DNA of 64,000 nucleotides, from assembly GCF_009834785.1 (NCBI RefSeq), contig NZ_WUYX01000042.1:11733-75732 (forward strand), in the 5' to 3' direction. Within the stretch, counting starts at the first letter, position 1. Each line of letters opens with the position of its first letter. Under the pieces are notes generated by a model. It was not told where the DNA came from. It ran no database searches and was given only the letters and a program-made list of their open reading frames with translations. Below are positions 43,023 through 51,379 of the stretch, in pieces. Position numbers and translations under genes: made by a program. This stretch comes from Natronorubrum halalkaliphilum. Lineage in GTDB: Archaea > Halobacteriota > Halobacteria > Halobacteriales > Natrialbaceae.

Positions 43023-43907
43023 GTGTCGACCGATAGTCACACTTCCCGTCCGGTAGTTCGTCCGTTGATCGAACGGTTCGGCTTTCCACACCTCCTCGCG
43101 ACGACGCTCGTGCTGGTCGCGGCGACCATCTTACTCGGCGTTGCCGCGAAAGCGACGGGGTCGGGACTGGCCTGCGAGGCGAACTGGCCCCAGTGTGACG
43201 CCGGCCCGTTTAACCTGCTTCCGGCGAATCTCCCGAGTTTCTACGAGTGGTTCCACCGCTTCGTCGCCATGTTCGCCGGGTTCGCCATCATCGGGACCGC
43301 TATCGCGGCGGTCCGCTTCCCGAACATCGACAAGCGCGTGGCCGCCCTCGTCGTGGCCGGGATGATCCTGACCCCGATTCAGGTCGTCCTCGGGCGCGAA
43401 ACCGTCACGAAGTACACGATGGACATTCTGGCGCTGCACTTCTGGACGGCCGTCCTCATCTTCGTCCTGTTCGTCGTCGCGACCGTGCTCGTCTGGGCAC
43501 CGCGACTGACGGCCACTCACGTCATCGGCGCGCTCGCACTCGGTGCCGTTTCGCTGCCGTTCCACGTCGCTCTCAGCCCGCTCGTGATCGGCGACATCAC
43601 CGACTACAGCGCGTCCATGCAGATGGCACAGTACGGCGTCACCCTCGCGTTGCTCGCCGCCGTCATCGTCGCGACGATGGTCGGTCGCCGCCGGTTCGAG
43701 AGGGATCGATTGACGGCCCTCCTGAGCGGCACTGCGGTGCTTGCGCTGCTCGTCGTCTTTCTCGGTCGACGGGCCGTGATGACGTTCAACCCCGTTCTCG
43801 ACGACCTCTACGTCGGCGCAGCCGCGTTGCTCTTCGTGGCGTTCGTGGTCGGCATTCGATTGGTCCAAACCGCGTCGAGCGAATCGGTCGATGCGCTTTC
43901 GCCGTAG
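43023..43907 (+). CDS. ctaA: Heme A synthase (CtaA/Cox15-like)
   Basis: The 294-residue protein has eight transmembrane helices and conserved histidines typical of the family. These include the first extracellular loop TGSGLACEANWPQCDAGPFNLLPANLPSFYEWFHRFVAM (with a paired cysteine and histidine), ALHFWTA and the late helices. It oxidises heme O to heme A for aa3/ba3-type terminal oxidases. Translation starts at a GTG at 43023. No ctaB is adjacent. Confidence 0.9.
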   Translation: MSTDSHTSRPVVRPLIERFGFPHLLATTLVLVAATILLGVAAKATGSGLACEANWPQCDAGPFNLLPANLPSFYEWFHRFVAMFAGFAIIGTAIAAVRFPNIDKRVAALVVAGMILTPIQVVLGRETVTKYTMDILALHFWTAVLIFVLFVVATVLVWAPRLTATHVIGALALGAVSLPFHVALSPLVIGDITDYSASMQMAQYGVTLALLAAVIVATMVGRRRFERDRLTALLSGTAVLALLVVFLGRRAVMTFNPVLDDLYVGAAALLFVAFVVGIRLVQTASSESVDALSP

Positions 43908-44002
43908 TCACGGCTCCTATTGGTTTCTGGTGCTGGTACCGGGACGCGTTTCCTGCGCAGAGTCCCCATCGCGTTCGGTCGACTGCGGCCACCGCGACAC
44001 GC

Positions 44003-44494
44003 TCAGCCGAGTACGGCTACGACCGTAACGCCGACGAGAATCGCACCGACGCCGATACCGAACAAGACGTAGTTCGCGAGCGGGTTCGCCGCCGGCGTCA
44101 CGGAGAGCGTGTAGTGTCGATTCGAGAGCGGCCAGAACGGTCGGATTCCCATCGGCGTCAGCGCGTCCGCGAGGAGGTGTGAGACGATCGACAGCGTCCC
44201 GACGACGAAGGCGAAGGCGACGAACCCGACGTCGACGAGCGGGGACGCGGCATCGATGAGAACCGCGGTAACCGCGGCGAGGCCGGCACCGACGAAAAGC
44301 GCGAACGCGAGGGAGTGGGTCGGGCCGCGGTGCTCGAGCATCGGGATTCGATGATCGCAGTCGGGGAGCGTCGAGAGGGCGACACAGACGAGTGCGCCGA
44401 CGATCGCCACCGTTTCGTAGCCGCCGAGGGCGATCACCGTTCCGAGTGGTGTATACGCGAGCAACGCGGCACCGTAGTGGCCCACCTGATACAT
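44003..44494 (-). CDS. DUF457 membrane-bound metal-dependent hydrolase
   Basis: The 163-residue protein has four to five transmembrane segments and conserved metal-binding residues: the N-terminal YQVGHYG, the CDHRIPMLEHRGPTHSLAF block (H-R-x-x-T-H) and a late LLADALTPMG with a histidine or aspartate. These are shared by the YdjM/DUF457 family, membrane-bound hydrolases that include phosphatase-like enzymes. The substrate is unknown. The start ATG at 44494 is followed by MYQVGHYGAALLAY. Confidence 0.85.
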   Translation of the reverse strand: MYQVGHYGAALLAYTPLGTVIALGGYETVAIVGALVCVALSTLPDCDHRIPMLEHRGPTHSLAFALFVGAGLAAVTAVLIDAASPLVDVGFVAFAFVVGTLSIVSHLLADALTPMGIRPFWPLSNRHYTLSVTPAANPLANYVLFGIGVGAILVGVTVVAVLG

Positions 44495-44661
44495 CTATGG
44501 GACGCGATTCGGTACCGAGATATAAACACACCGTAATCTACCTATCAGTTTATTTGAGAGGCGTTGACGGTGACGAGTCGAGTCACCGACGGAACGATCG
44601 GTCACCGCTCCTGACGGCCGCGACCGCTGGACCTTTTTCGTTTCCGAGCGAACGGATAGCT

Positions 44662-45084
44662 ATGCGAACGAGCCTCAATATTCCCGAAGCGATGCTGTCC
44701 GAATTCGACCGGACCTGGCAGGCCGAGGGGCTGGATTCTCGCTCCCGTGCGCTCCGAGAGGCGATCCAGGAGTACGTCGAGTCACACCACCGTCTGGAAC
44801 AGGCCCGCGGAACGGTCGCGGCGACGATCGTCTTCGACTACGTCCACGAGGAAATCATCGAAGAACTCCACGAGGTACAACACGAGTTTCAGTCCGAAAT
44901 CGATACGACCTGTCACGTCCACCACGGCGAGTGGTGTCTCGAGGCCGTCTTCTGTCACGGCTCGGCCGACCGAGTCCGAAATTTCGTCTACCGATTGAAG
45001 GACTTCGACGCCGTCGAACGCGTTTCGGTGACCTTGCTGCGTGCGGATTCCGCGTCCGGCCACGAGCACTCCGGTCACCACTGA
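44662..45084 (+). CDS. nikR: Nickel-responsive regulator NikR
   Basis: The 140-residue protein has an N-terminal ribbon-helix-helix DNA-binding domain (MRTSLNIPEAMLSEFDRTW, residues 1-45) and a C-terminal ACT-like Ni-binding domain. The Ni ligands match the E. coli pattern H76/H87/H89/C95: here H74, H85, H87 and C92 (in VQHEF and CHVHHGEWC). Histidines also end the protein (HEHSGHH). With Ni it should repress nickel-uptake genes. No nickel transporter, urease or hydrogenase gene lies in the window. Confidence 0.95.
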   Translation: MRTSLNIPEAMLSEFDRTWQAEGLDSRSRALREAIQEYVESHHRLEQARGTVAATIVFDYVHEEIIEELHEVQHEFQSEIDTTCHVHHGEWCLEAVFCHGSADRVRNFVYRLKDFDAVERVSVTLLRADSASGHEHSGHH

Positions 45085-45240
45085 CAATCAATTCGTAGCT
45101 CCGCGTGTATTCTGCCGATTCGACGACGTATCGGGGGGACCCGACGCCGACACTACCTCGACACTGACGCGCAGTCGGGTCGGGAGACCGCGGCGACTGA
45201 CAGCGAACAGTATTTGCTTCTCGACGGTCTTCCCACGGGC

Positions 45241-45873
45241 GTGAAGAACGTCACCGAGAGGACGAGCAACCCGTTCGGACTGCGACCGCCGTTCGACCGT
45301 ACCGGTCCCGACGAGCCAACCGCCGCCTTCGGCTACGGTGACGCCAACGCCGACTTCCACGTGATCGGCGACTACCCCGGCGTCCACGGCGGGAACGCCA
45401 CCGGCGTGCCGTTCACCGAAACCGAGGCCGGGCTGGCCGTCCAGGACGCGCTTCGCGAAGTCGGGTTCGCGAGCGGGCCGCGGGATCGGCCGGTCCTCGA
45501 GAACTGTTTTGCGAGCTACATTCACATGTGCTGTCTTCCGGCCGGGGAGACGCCGACCGACGCGTCCTACGCCGATCTGGAACGCTACTTCGACGCGGAG
45601 CTCCGGGCGATCAACGCCCACATCCTCCTCCCGGTCGGCGAGCAGGCGACCGATCACGTTCTTCGCGAGTACACGACCCAGCGGAACCGACTCGAGCTCG
45701 ATATGACCGCGTTGCACGCCAGCGAGATCCGCGGTCGCGGCTTCATGGTCGTCCCGATCGCCGACCCCGCCGACTGGGTGGACAGCGACGAGGAGCGACT
45801 CGTCTCGCGGCTCGAGGCGATCCTCGCGAGCGATTATCGACAGACGAAAGGCGTCGCGACGACGGTCGGCTGA
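45241..45873 (+). CDS. Uracil-DNA-glycosylase-superfamily-like protein
   Basis: The 210-residue protein begins with a GTG at 45241. It has HVIGDYPGVHGGNATGVPFT, similar to motif 1 of UDG families (G-E-A-P-G type, here G-D-Y-P-G). NCFASYIHMCCLPAGETPTDASY then resembles motif 2, and LLPVGEQATDHVL is the following strand. The C-terminal motif with His (HPSP) is not clearly present; HASEIRG occurs near residue 160. It is thus a divergent member of the superfamily, and glycosylase activity is not certain. Confidence 0.7.
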   Translation: MKNVTERTSNPFGLRPPFDRTGPDEPTAAFGYGDANADFHVIGDYPGVHGGNATGVPFTETEAGLAVQDALREVGFASGPRDRPVLENCFASYIHMCCLPAGETPTDASYADLERYFDAELRAINAHILLPVGEQATDHVLREYTTQRNRLELDMTALHASEIRGRGFMVVPIADPADWVDSDEERLVSRLEAILASDYRQTKGVATTVG

Positions 45874-45889
45874 AATCGTCTCCGGTAAT

Positions 45890-47296
45890 TCACCGGCCGA
45901 AATGCTTTCTGATAGTCGCCCGCAGCGGCAGCCCCAGCGCGCCCGCGATCGGCAGGAGAACGAACGCGAAGAGATCGACCGGTAGCGTCGCGTACCCGCC
46001 CGCTGCGGCGGCAAAGCCCGCCGCCGGAGCCAGCACCGGAACGACGTACAGATACGACGGGGTCCACCCCGGGCCGCGTCTGGTGTGGTGGACGACGACG
46101 CCGAACAGGCACGGCATGAGAACCGCCCCGGCAAGCAGCGGGCCGCCGACCAGCGTCGTCGTAACCCCGAGCGCGAGGGCGACGACGATCGTCTCGTCGA
46201 TCGTCACCGGCCCCCAACTATCCCCGTCCCGGAGCAGACGAACTCCCAGCACGCCCGCGAGTGTGAACGCGACGACGCCGGCTAACGCGGCGTACCACTG
46301 CGTCGGCTCGAGCGGCGGGGCGACGAGGTCGACGCTCGCCAGAAACCCGGTCGTCGTCTCGAGTCCGTGGCGACCGCTCGAGAGCACGGCCCAGACGGCG
46401 TCGAGGTCGGTCCCGGCGGCGCGTAACTCCGTCGAGAGCGTTTCGAGCCCGGCGTCGTTCTCGAGGGCAAAGTGGCCGAGCCCGGCGACGTAGAGACAGA
46501 CCGACAGCCAAATCAACGGGAGCGAGAAGTTCTGTCGACGCCACCATCGAACGAGCGGGTTGTCGGTGACGCCGCCGGAACGCGACCGAGAACCGGATCC
46601 GGTTTTCGATCCCGCGGATCCGCGGGCCGTACCGGTGCCGGTTCCAGTGCCGGTACCGGTCGAACCGGTATTAGGACCGTCGTTCGCCGCGGCTCCGGTT
46701 CCGGTCGGTCCGGTCGTCCCGGTCGCTCTACTGGATCCAGTTGCCCCCGCCGTACCTGCGCTTCCCGTTGTCGTCCTCGAGCCAGTTGCCGACGTCGACG
46801 TTGACGTTCCTCCCGAGGCCGTTGCGCCGGCTGCCGACGCCGTCTTCGATCGTCCCGACGTCTTCGATTTAGCGGAGTCGTTCGTACTCGAGGAACTGGA
46901 ATGAGAACGAGAACGAGAACTGGACGCATTCGACGAGTACGTAAACGTCTTGTCGCCGTCGGTCTCGCTCGATTGTGACTCAGTTGACCCCGCCGTCTCT
47001 GCGGCGTTCGACGCGGACTCGCCGTCGTCGCTGCTCTTCCAGACGTCGGGCGAGGGGATGCCGCTGGTTCGCTTTGCGACGTAGTCTTTGTGCCCCATCC
47101 GGTCGTAGGCCTGGCGTTCGACGGGATCGCCGAGGATGTCGTACGCCTTTTTGACCGCGGTAAACTGCGCTCGAGCGCGGTCGTCGTCGTTCAGATCGGG
47201 GTGATAGACCCGCACCTGTTCCCGGTAGGCGTCCTTGATCTCGTCCTGAGAGGCGTCGGAGGGAATGTCGAGCAGGTCGTAGAAATCCTCAGTCAT
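45890..47296 (-). CDS. Membrane-anchored J-domain protein
   Basis: The 468-residue protein has an N-terminal J domain (residues 1-68, with HPD in VRVYHPDLNDDDRARAQF). A long disordered Ser/Thr/Gly-rich part (90-240, with a GTGTG tract) follows, and the C-terminal half contains about six transmembrane helices. It thus anchors a DnaJ-like function to the membrane and would recruit DnaK there. Repeated Gly-Thr and Ser tracts are coded by simple repeats. Start ATG at 47296. Confidence 0.9.
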   Translation of the reverse strand: MTEDFYDLLDIPSDASQDEIKDAYREQVRVYHPDLNDDDRARAQFTAVKKAYDILGDPVERQAYDRMGHKDYVAKRTSGIPSPDVWKSSDDGESASNAAETAGSTESQSSETDGDKTFTYSSNASSSRSRSHSSSSSTNDSAKSKTSGRSKTASAAGATASGGTSTSTSATGSRTTTGSAGTAGATGSSRATGTTGPTGTGAAANDGPNTGSTGTGTGTGTGTARGSAGSKTGSGSRSRSGGVTDNPLVRWWRRQNFSLPLIWLSVCLYVAGLGHFALENDAGLETLSTELRAAGTDLDAVWAVLSSGRHGLETTTGFLASVDLVAPPLEPTQWYAALAGVVAFTLAGVLGVRLLRDGDSWGPVTIDETIVVALALGVTTTLVGGPLLAGAVLMPCLFGVVVHHTRRGPGWTPSYLYVVPVLAPAAGFAAAAGGYATLPVDLFAFVLLPIAGALGLPLRATIRKHFGR

Positions 47297-47473
47297 GGAA
47301 GCGTAGATCGACTCGTTTCGTATGGGTTGTGATCGAGGGGTTATAATTACGATGTTCTATCCGATCCGGTCTATTCCCATCGTCGTTCGAGGTAGTTGAC
47401 TATTTCGGCTGTAGGCGGGCGCCGGTACCGAACTCCCGTCTGACGAACCTCGCGAGCGGCAGACGCGCGGGAC

Positions 47474-48790
47474 TCACGGTCCCGAGAAGTCGGTTAACGA
47501 CGACTGACCCTCAGTGGGGCCGTGTTGGCTGTGTGTCGTCGACTCGGACTCGGGCTCCGGATCCGGTTCCGGTTCGTCGGCTGCTGACTCACCGCCGTCG
47601 GCCCGCTGTTCGTCGCCACTCTCGCCGCCGGCCCCTTCCCAGCTATCCAGGCTGGCCTGATCGGCCGTCGCGAACTCGAGGTTCGCCACCCGCACGCCGA
47701 GTTTACGGACGGCTTCGTCTTCGAACTCCGTGAACAGGTCGCGAGCGATACGCTCGACGAGGTCGGGGTCGTCTACGGGCCCCGAAAGCGACTGCTCCCG
47801 AGTGTTGACGTCGTACGGCGGCGTGACGGCCTTGACGCCGATGGTTCGGTAGAGTGCTCCCTCTCGCCGGGCGCGGTCGGCGACGGCGGCCGCGAGGGTC
47901 TCGACCTGTTCGTACTTCGGCTCCGGTTTCTCGACGGGGTCGGCGAACGCGGACTCCCGCGAGAAGCTCTTCGGATCGCCCTTCGGCTCGACACGACGGT
48001 CGTCGTCGCCGCGGGCGCGGTCGTACAGGTCTCGGCCGCGTTCGCCGAACCGTTCGACCAGCGGCTCCGGGTCGGCCGCGGCGACGTCGCGAGCCGTCTC
48101 GAGCCCCATCTCCCGAAGTTCGCGAGCCGTGACGGGACCGACGCCGTGGAGCAGGTCGACCTCGAGCGGGGCCAGAAACGCTTGGACGTCGCCGGGTTCG
48201 ACGACGGTTAGCCCGTCGGGTTTGTCGAAATCGCTCGCGATCTTGGCCGCGCTCATCGTCGGCGCGACGCCGACGCTGACGGTGACGCCGACCTCGCGGC
48301 GGATCCGGTCTCGAACGTGGCGGGCGAAGCCGTCCGCAACCTCCCAGGCGGTTCGCTCGGTGACGTCTAAATACGCCTCGTCGATGCTCACCTCCCGCAC
48401 GACGTCGGCACAGTCGTGGAGGATCTCGCGGACCTCCGCGGCGACCGACTCGTAGTAGTCCATGTCGACGGGCCGGTAGAATCCGGTCTCCTCGCGTGTC
48501 AGCTCCGGATCGTGGTCCGCGGCGCGTCTCGGCAGGCGCTCGAGCGCGCTCGAGATGGCCTGGGCGCTCTCGACGCCGAACTCGCGGGCCTCGTAGCTGG
48601 CGGTGGCGACGGCCCCTACGGTCTTGCCGGGTTCGTATCCCATGCCGACGACGACGGGCTCGTCGCGGAGTTCGGGCTCGCGAAGCCGCTCACACGACGC
48701 GTAGAAGCAGTCCGCGTCGACGTGACAGACGATCCGCTCTTCCTCGTCGTCGTCCGTTTCGACGCCCGGCAGCACTGGCCCGTCGGACAT
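47474..48790 (-). CDS. dinB: DNA polymerase IV (Y-family, DinB)
   Basis: The 438-residue translesion polymerase has the catalytic acidic motifs VCHVDADCFYASCERL and VSIDEAYLDVTER. It also has the thumb helix-hairpin-helix DLLHGVGPVTARELREMGLETARDVAAADP and the little-finger domain. Residues about 378-430 are an acidic linker. The C-terminal QSSLTDFSGP resembles a PCNA-binding (PIP) motif, so the polymerase likely binds the sliding clamp. Confidence 0.96.
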   Translation of the reverse strand: MSDGPVLPGVETDDDEEERIVCHVDADCFYASCERLREPELRDEPVVVGMGYEPGKTVGAVATASYEAREFGVESAQAISSALERLPRRAADHDPELTREETGFYRPVDMDYYESVAAEVREILHDCADVVREVSIDEAYLDVTERTAWEVADGFARHVRDRIRREVGVTVSVGVAPTMSAAKIASDFDKPDGLTVVEPGDVQAFLAPLEVDLLHGVGPVTARELREMGLETARDVAAADPEPLVERFGERGRDLYDRARGDDDRRVEPKGDPKSFSRESAFADPVEKPEPKYEQVETLAAAVADRARREGALYRTIGVKAVTPPYDVNTREQSLSGPVDDPDLVERIARDLFTEFEDEAVRKLGVRVANLEFATADQASLDSWEGAGGESGDEQRADGGESAADEPEPDPEPESESTTHSQHGPTEGQSSLTDFSGP

Positions 48791-49036
48791 TCGTCTACTG
48801 ATCGGTTCGCGCGAATCGTTGTGAACGTTTTGTCCGGGGTCGTCCGCTTTTGCTGATCGTCACACTGGGTCAATGGGTCCACCGTTCCAGTCGTTGGGAG
48901 TGCGTTTTCGGCGTCCGAGACCGTCCGGAAAACTCGCGTTCAGTGGAGCGGAGAAGCGTGTACGTGCCGCGAGCGAACGGCGCAAGCAGGCCGACGACCT
49001 CCCGGAGAGCGCGACGCAACGCGGAAGGTCGTTCTT

Positions 49037-49366
49037 TCAGTTGTAGCCGCGCCACCGCTTCCCGCACTCGGTGCACTTGAAGAACCGCGTCGGCGGTTCG
49101 TCCGCGGACGCCGTCTGTTTGAGCGTGTACCACGCCTCTTGATTCCCGCAGTCGTCACAGACCACGTCCGTGGCCTTCGGTTTCCCCTCGAAATTCGCGT
49201 TCGCGTCCGACTCGATCACGTCGTCGTCGGTCTGTGACTCGGTCGAGACGAACGCGTCCTCTTGCTCTCGGTCGCGCTCGCTCGAGCCACCGCAGTCGTC
49301 GTTCGTACAGACCATGCGGTCGCCTTCGGCTTTCATCATCGAACCGCAGTCGTCGCAAAACTGCAT
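49037..49366 (-). CDS. tfs: Transcription factor S (TFS/RpoM-like)
   Basis: The 109-residue protein has an N-terminal zinc ribbon (C4, C7, C20, C25) and a C-terminal TFIIS-type ribbon (CDDCGNQEAWYTLKQT and FFKCTECGKRWRGY). The TFIIS-type acidic loop is SADEPPT. TFS restarts backtracked RNA polymerase by stimulating cleavage. A longer frame upstream is arginine-rich, so MQFCDDCG at 49366 is the real start. It runs in the same direction as mptG, 71 bases downstream of it. Confidence 0.95.
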   Translation of the reverse strand: MQFCDDCGSMMKAEGDRMVCTNDDCGGSSERDREQEDAFVSTESQTDDDVIESDANANFEGKPKATDVVCDDCGNQEAWYTLKQTASADEPPTRFFKCTECGKRWRGYN

Positions 49367-49437
49367 AGCCGGCCGTACGCGATCAGCCCGCAAAAGTACT
49401 CCTCTCCCGAACGGAAGCGATCGCGTGGCGATCCGTC

Positions 49438-50415
49438 TCAGTGTCCGGACCGCACCCGGGCCCCCGTCGCGTCCGGCGCGGCCAAAATAACCCGGCCCTC
49501 GAGCCCGTTGTCGGACAGCGCGTCGCGAGCTGCCGTCTCCGCTTCGTCGGCGTGATCCCGATCCGTCACGCCGTAGACGACGGGCCCCCACGAGGACTGT
49601 CCGATGCCGGTACAGACCGGACACTCCTCGAGGGTTTCGACGAGCGTTCCCGCCGGCGGCCGGAAGACGCCACCTTGCGCGTCGGTGTACCAGACGCCGT
49701 TCTTCCGGCCGATTTCGGCGATCGCGTTGCCGAAGGCCTCGAGCCGACCTTCCGCCGCGGCCGGTAACAGCTTGCGGGTGACGACGCCGGCGATTTCGTC
49801 GGCGACGGCCGGATCGGCGCGCTCGACGACCGTGCGCATACTGGCGTCCTCGTCGGTGCCGCTGCGGCCGGGGTCGGCCTCGGGGACGACGACGAGGAAT
49901 CGCCAGTCGTCGGGCAGGTCGTGCCGGGCGACGACCGGAGGAACCGTCCAGTCGCCCTCCGCCGGGGGCTCCGTGGTAAAGCGGTTCGTCGGATGGCCGG
50001 CGTCGACGACGAAGCCGCCGTCCTCGAAGGTCGCGACGCCGACGCCGCTGCGGCCGCCCCGGCCCATCGCCGGCGCGTGCGCTCGAACGCGGGGCTCGAG
50101 GCCGTGTGCCCGCGCCGTCGCGACGAGCACCGACAGGGCGAGCTGGGTGCCGCTGCCGAGGCCGACGTGACGCGGCAGCCGTTCCTCGACCGTCACCGCG
50201 ACCCCGGAGACGCCCAGCGCGTCGACCGCGCGAGACGCGTACTCCCGGACCAGCGAGTCGTCGCTCTCGACGCCGGCTGCGGGCTCGGCGGTGACCGTCA
50301 CGCGGGGCTCCTCGAGGCCGACGCCGATGCCGCCGTAGAGTCGTCTGCGAGCGAGCGAGAGGTTCTGGAAGCCGACGTGGAGTCTGGCCCCCGCGCTGAC
50401 GGTCGCGAGCGTCAT
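49438..50415 (-). CDS. mptG: Beta-ribofuranosylaminobenzene 5'-phosphate synthase-like GHMP protein
   Basis: The 325-residue protein starts MTLATVSAGARLHVGFQNLSLARRRLYGGIGV. It has the GHMP-kinase ATP loop RHVGLGSGTQLALSVL and a C-terminal QSSWGPVVYGVTDRDHADEAE. This is the layout of beta-RFAP synthase, which joins p-aminobenzoate (or a hydroxybenzoate) to PRPP in tetrahydromethanopterin synthesis. The same fold in haloarchaea may make a related pterin carrier. The frame extends upstream, but the ATG at 50415 fits the conserved start. The CitG-like/DUF447 pair (2740-4292) may belong to the same pathway. Confidence 0.88.
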   Translation of the reverse strand: MTLATVSAGARLHVGFQNLSLARRRLYGGIGVGLEEPRVTVTAEPAAGVESDDSLVREYASRAVDALGVSGVAVTVEERLPRHVGLGSGTQLALSVLVATARAHGLEPRVRAHAPAMGRGGRSGVGVATFEDGGFVVDAGHPTNRFTTEPPAEGDWTVPPVVARHDLPDDWRFLVVVPEADPGRSGTDEDASMRTVVERADPAVADEIAGVVTRKLLPAAAEGRLEAFGNAIAEIGRKNGVWYTDAQGGVFRPPAGTLVETLEECPVCTGIGQSSWGPVVYGVTDRDHADEAETAARDALSDNGLEGRVILAAPDATGARVRSGH

Positions 50416-50556
50416 GGCTGGCGTTAGGCAACCCCCCGGCAAGGGGGTTTCGACGGTGGCAACGCCTGTCGTCACGAGTGCTGTCGGCGTCGGCGTCGAT
50501 GTCACCAGGACCCCGCCCACCAGTGGCTCTTTTTTCTCGCTCGTCGTACCGAGGAT

Positions 50557-51306
50557 ATGGAACTGAGACGCGCGCTCGAGGCCGACGCCGCCCTCACCTG
50601 CGTCGTCGGTGCCGGCGGCAAGAAAACGACATTGTACGAACTCGCTGGCCGGCTGGAGCGCGCGGTCCTCACGGCGACCGTTCGCATTCCGATCTTCGAC
50701 CGACAGGTGGCAGCGGTACGGGTAACTGAAGAGCCGGTGGCAGCCCTCGAGGGGAACGACGACCTCGAGTGGCCCCTCGGGCTGGTTCCAGCGCGGGAAC
50801 GCGAGGATCGGTATCTGGGATACGATCCGGCGGTCGTCGATCGGATCGCGGCGGTTCCGGACGTCGATTGCATCCTCGTTAAAGCCGACGGCGCGCGAAC
50901 CCGACTGCTGAAAGCGCCGGCCGAGCACGAACCCCAGCTACCCGACAGCGTCGAGACGGTGATCGCGATCGCCAGCGTCGACGCGGTCGGTCGGCCGCTC
51001 GCGGACGACGTCGTCCACCGGCCCGAGCGCGTGTCCGCTGTGACTGGACGACATATCGGCGAGCCCATCGAACCCGCAGACATCGCGACGATGCTGACGA
51101 GCCCCGAGGGTGGGTTGAAGGCCGTTCCCGCGTCCGCCACGTACGTCCCGCTGCTCAATATGGTCGACGACGCGGCCGACCGCTCGGTCGCTCGCGATAT
51201 CGCCGCGACAGTACTCGATCGGAGCGCGAATACGCACGACCGCGTCCGTCGAGTCGTGCTGACGAGCATGATCGCCGACCAACCGCTGGTCGACATGCTC
51301 GAGTGA
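50557..51306 (+). CDS. yqeC: YqeC-like P-loop protein
   Basis: The 249-residue protein has an N-terminal P-loop (TCVVGAGGKKTTLYELAGRL) and the family landmarks VKADGARTRLLKAPAEHEPQLPDSVETVIAIASVDAVGRPL and HRPERVSAVTG. In bacteria YqeC homologues accompany genes of selenium-dependent molybdenum hydroxylases. Haloarchaea are not known for that system. Its neighbours here are a molybdenum oxidoreductase and mobA, so a role in molybdenum cofactor handling is likely. It is probably co-transcribed with the downstream gene (73-base gap). Confidence 0.85.
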   Translation: MELRRALEADAALTCVVGAGGKKTTLYELAGRLERAVLTATVRIPIFDRQVAAVRVTEEPVAALEGNDDLEWPLGLVPAREREDRYLGYDPAVVDRIAAVPDVDCILVKADGARTRLLKAPAEHEPQLPDSVETVIAIASVDAVGRPLADDVVHRPERVSAVTGRHIGEPIEPADIATMLTSPEGGLKAVPASATYVPLLNMVDDAADRSVARDIAATVLDRSANTHDRVRRVVLTSMIADQPLVDMLE

Positions 51307-51379
51307 CGCGGCTGGCGACCGATGACCGATCAACTCGAGCCGGACAAAGACCTAAATGTGAATTGGTAGCAATAGCCGT

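Noticed and set aside
44569-44589. GGTGAC...GTCACC inverted repeat upstream of nikR as a NikR operator
   Set aside because: The half-sites and spacing do not fit the known NikR pattern (GTATGA-N16-TCATAC), and a short hairpin of this kind can be chance in GC-rich DNA.
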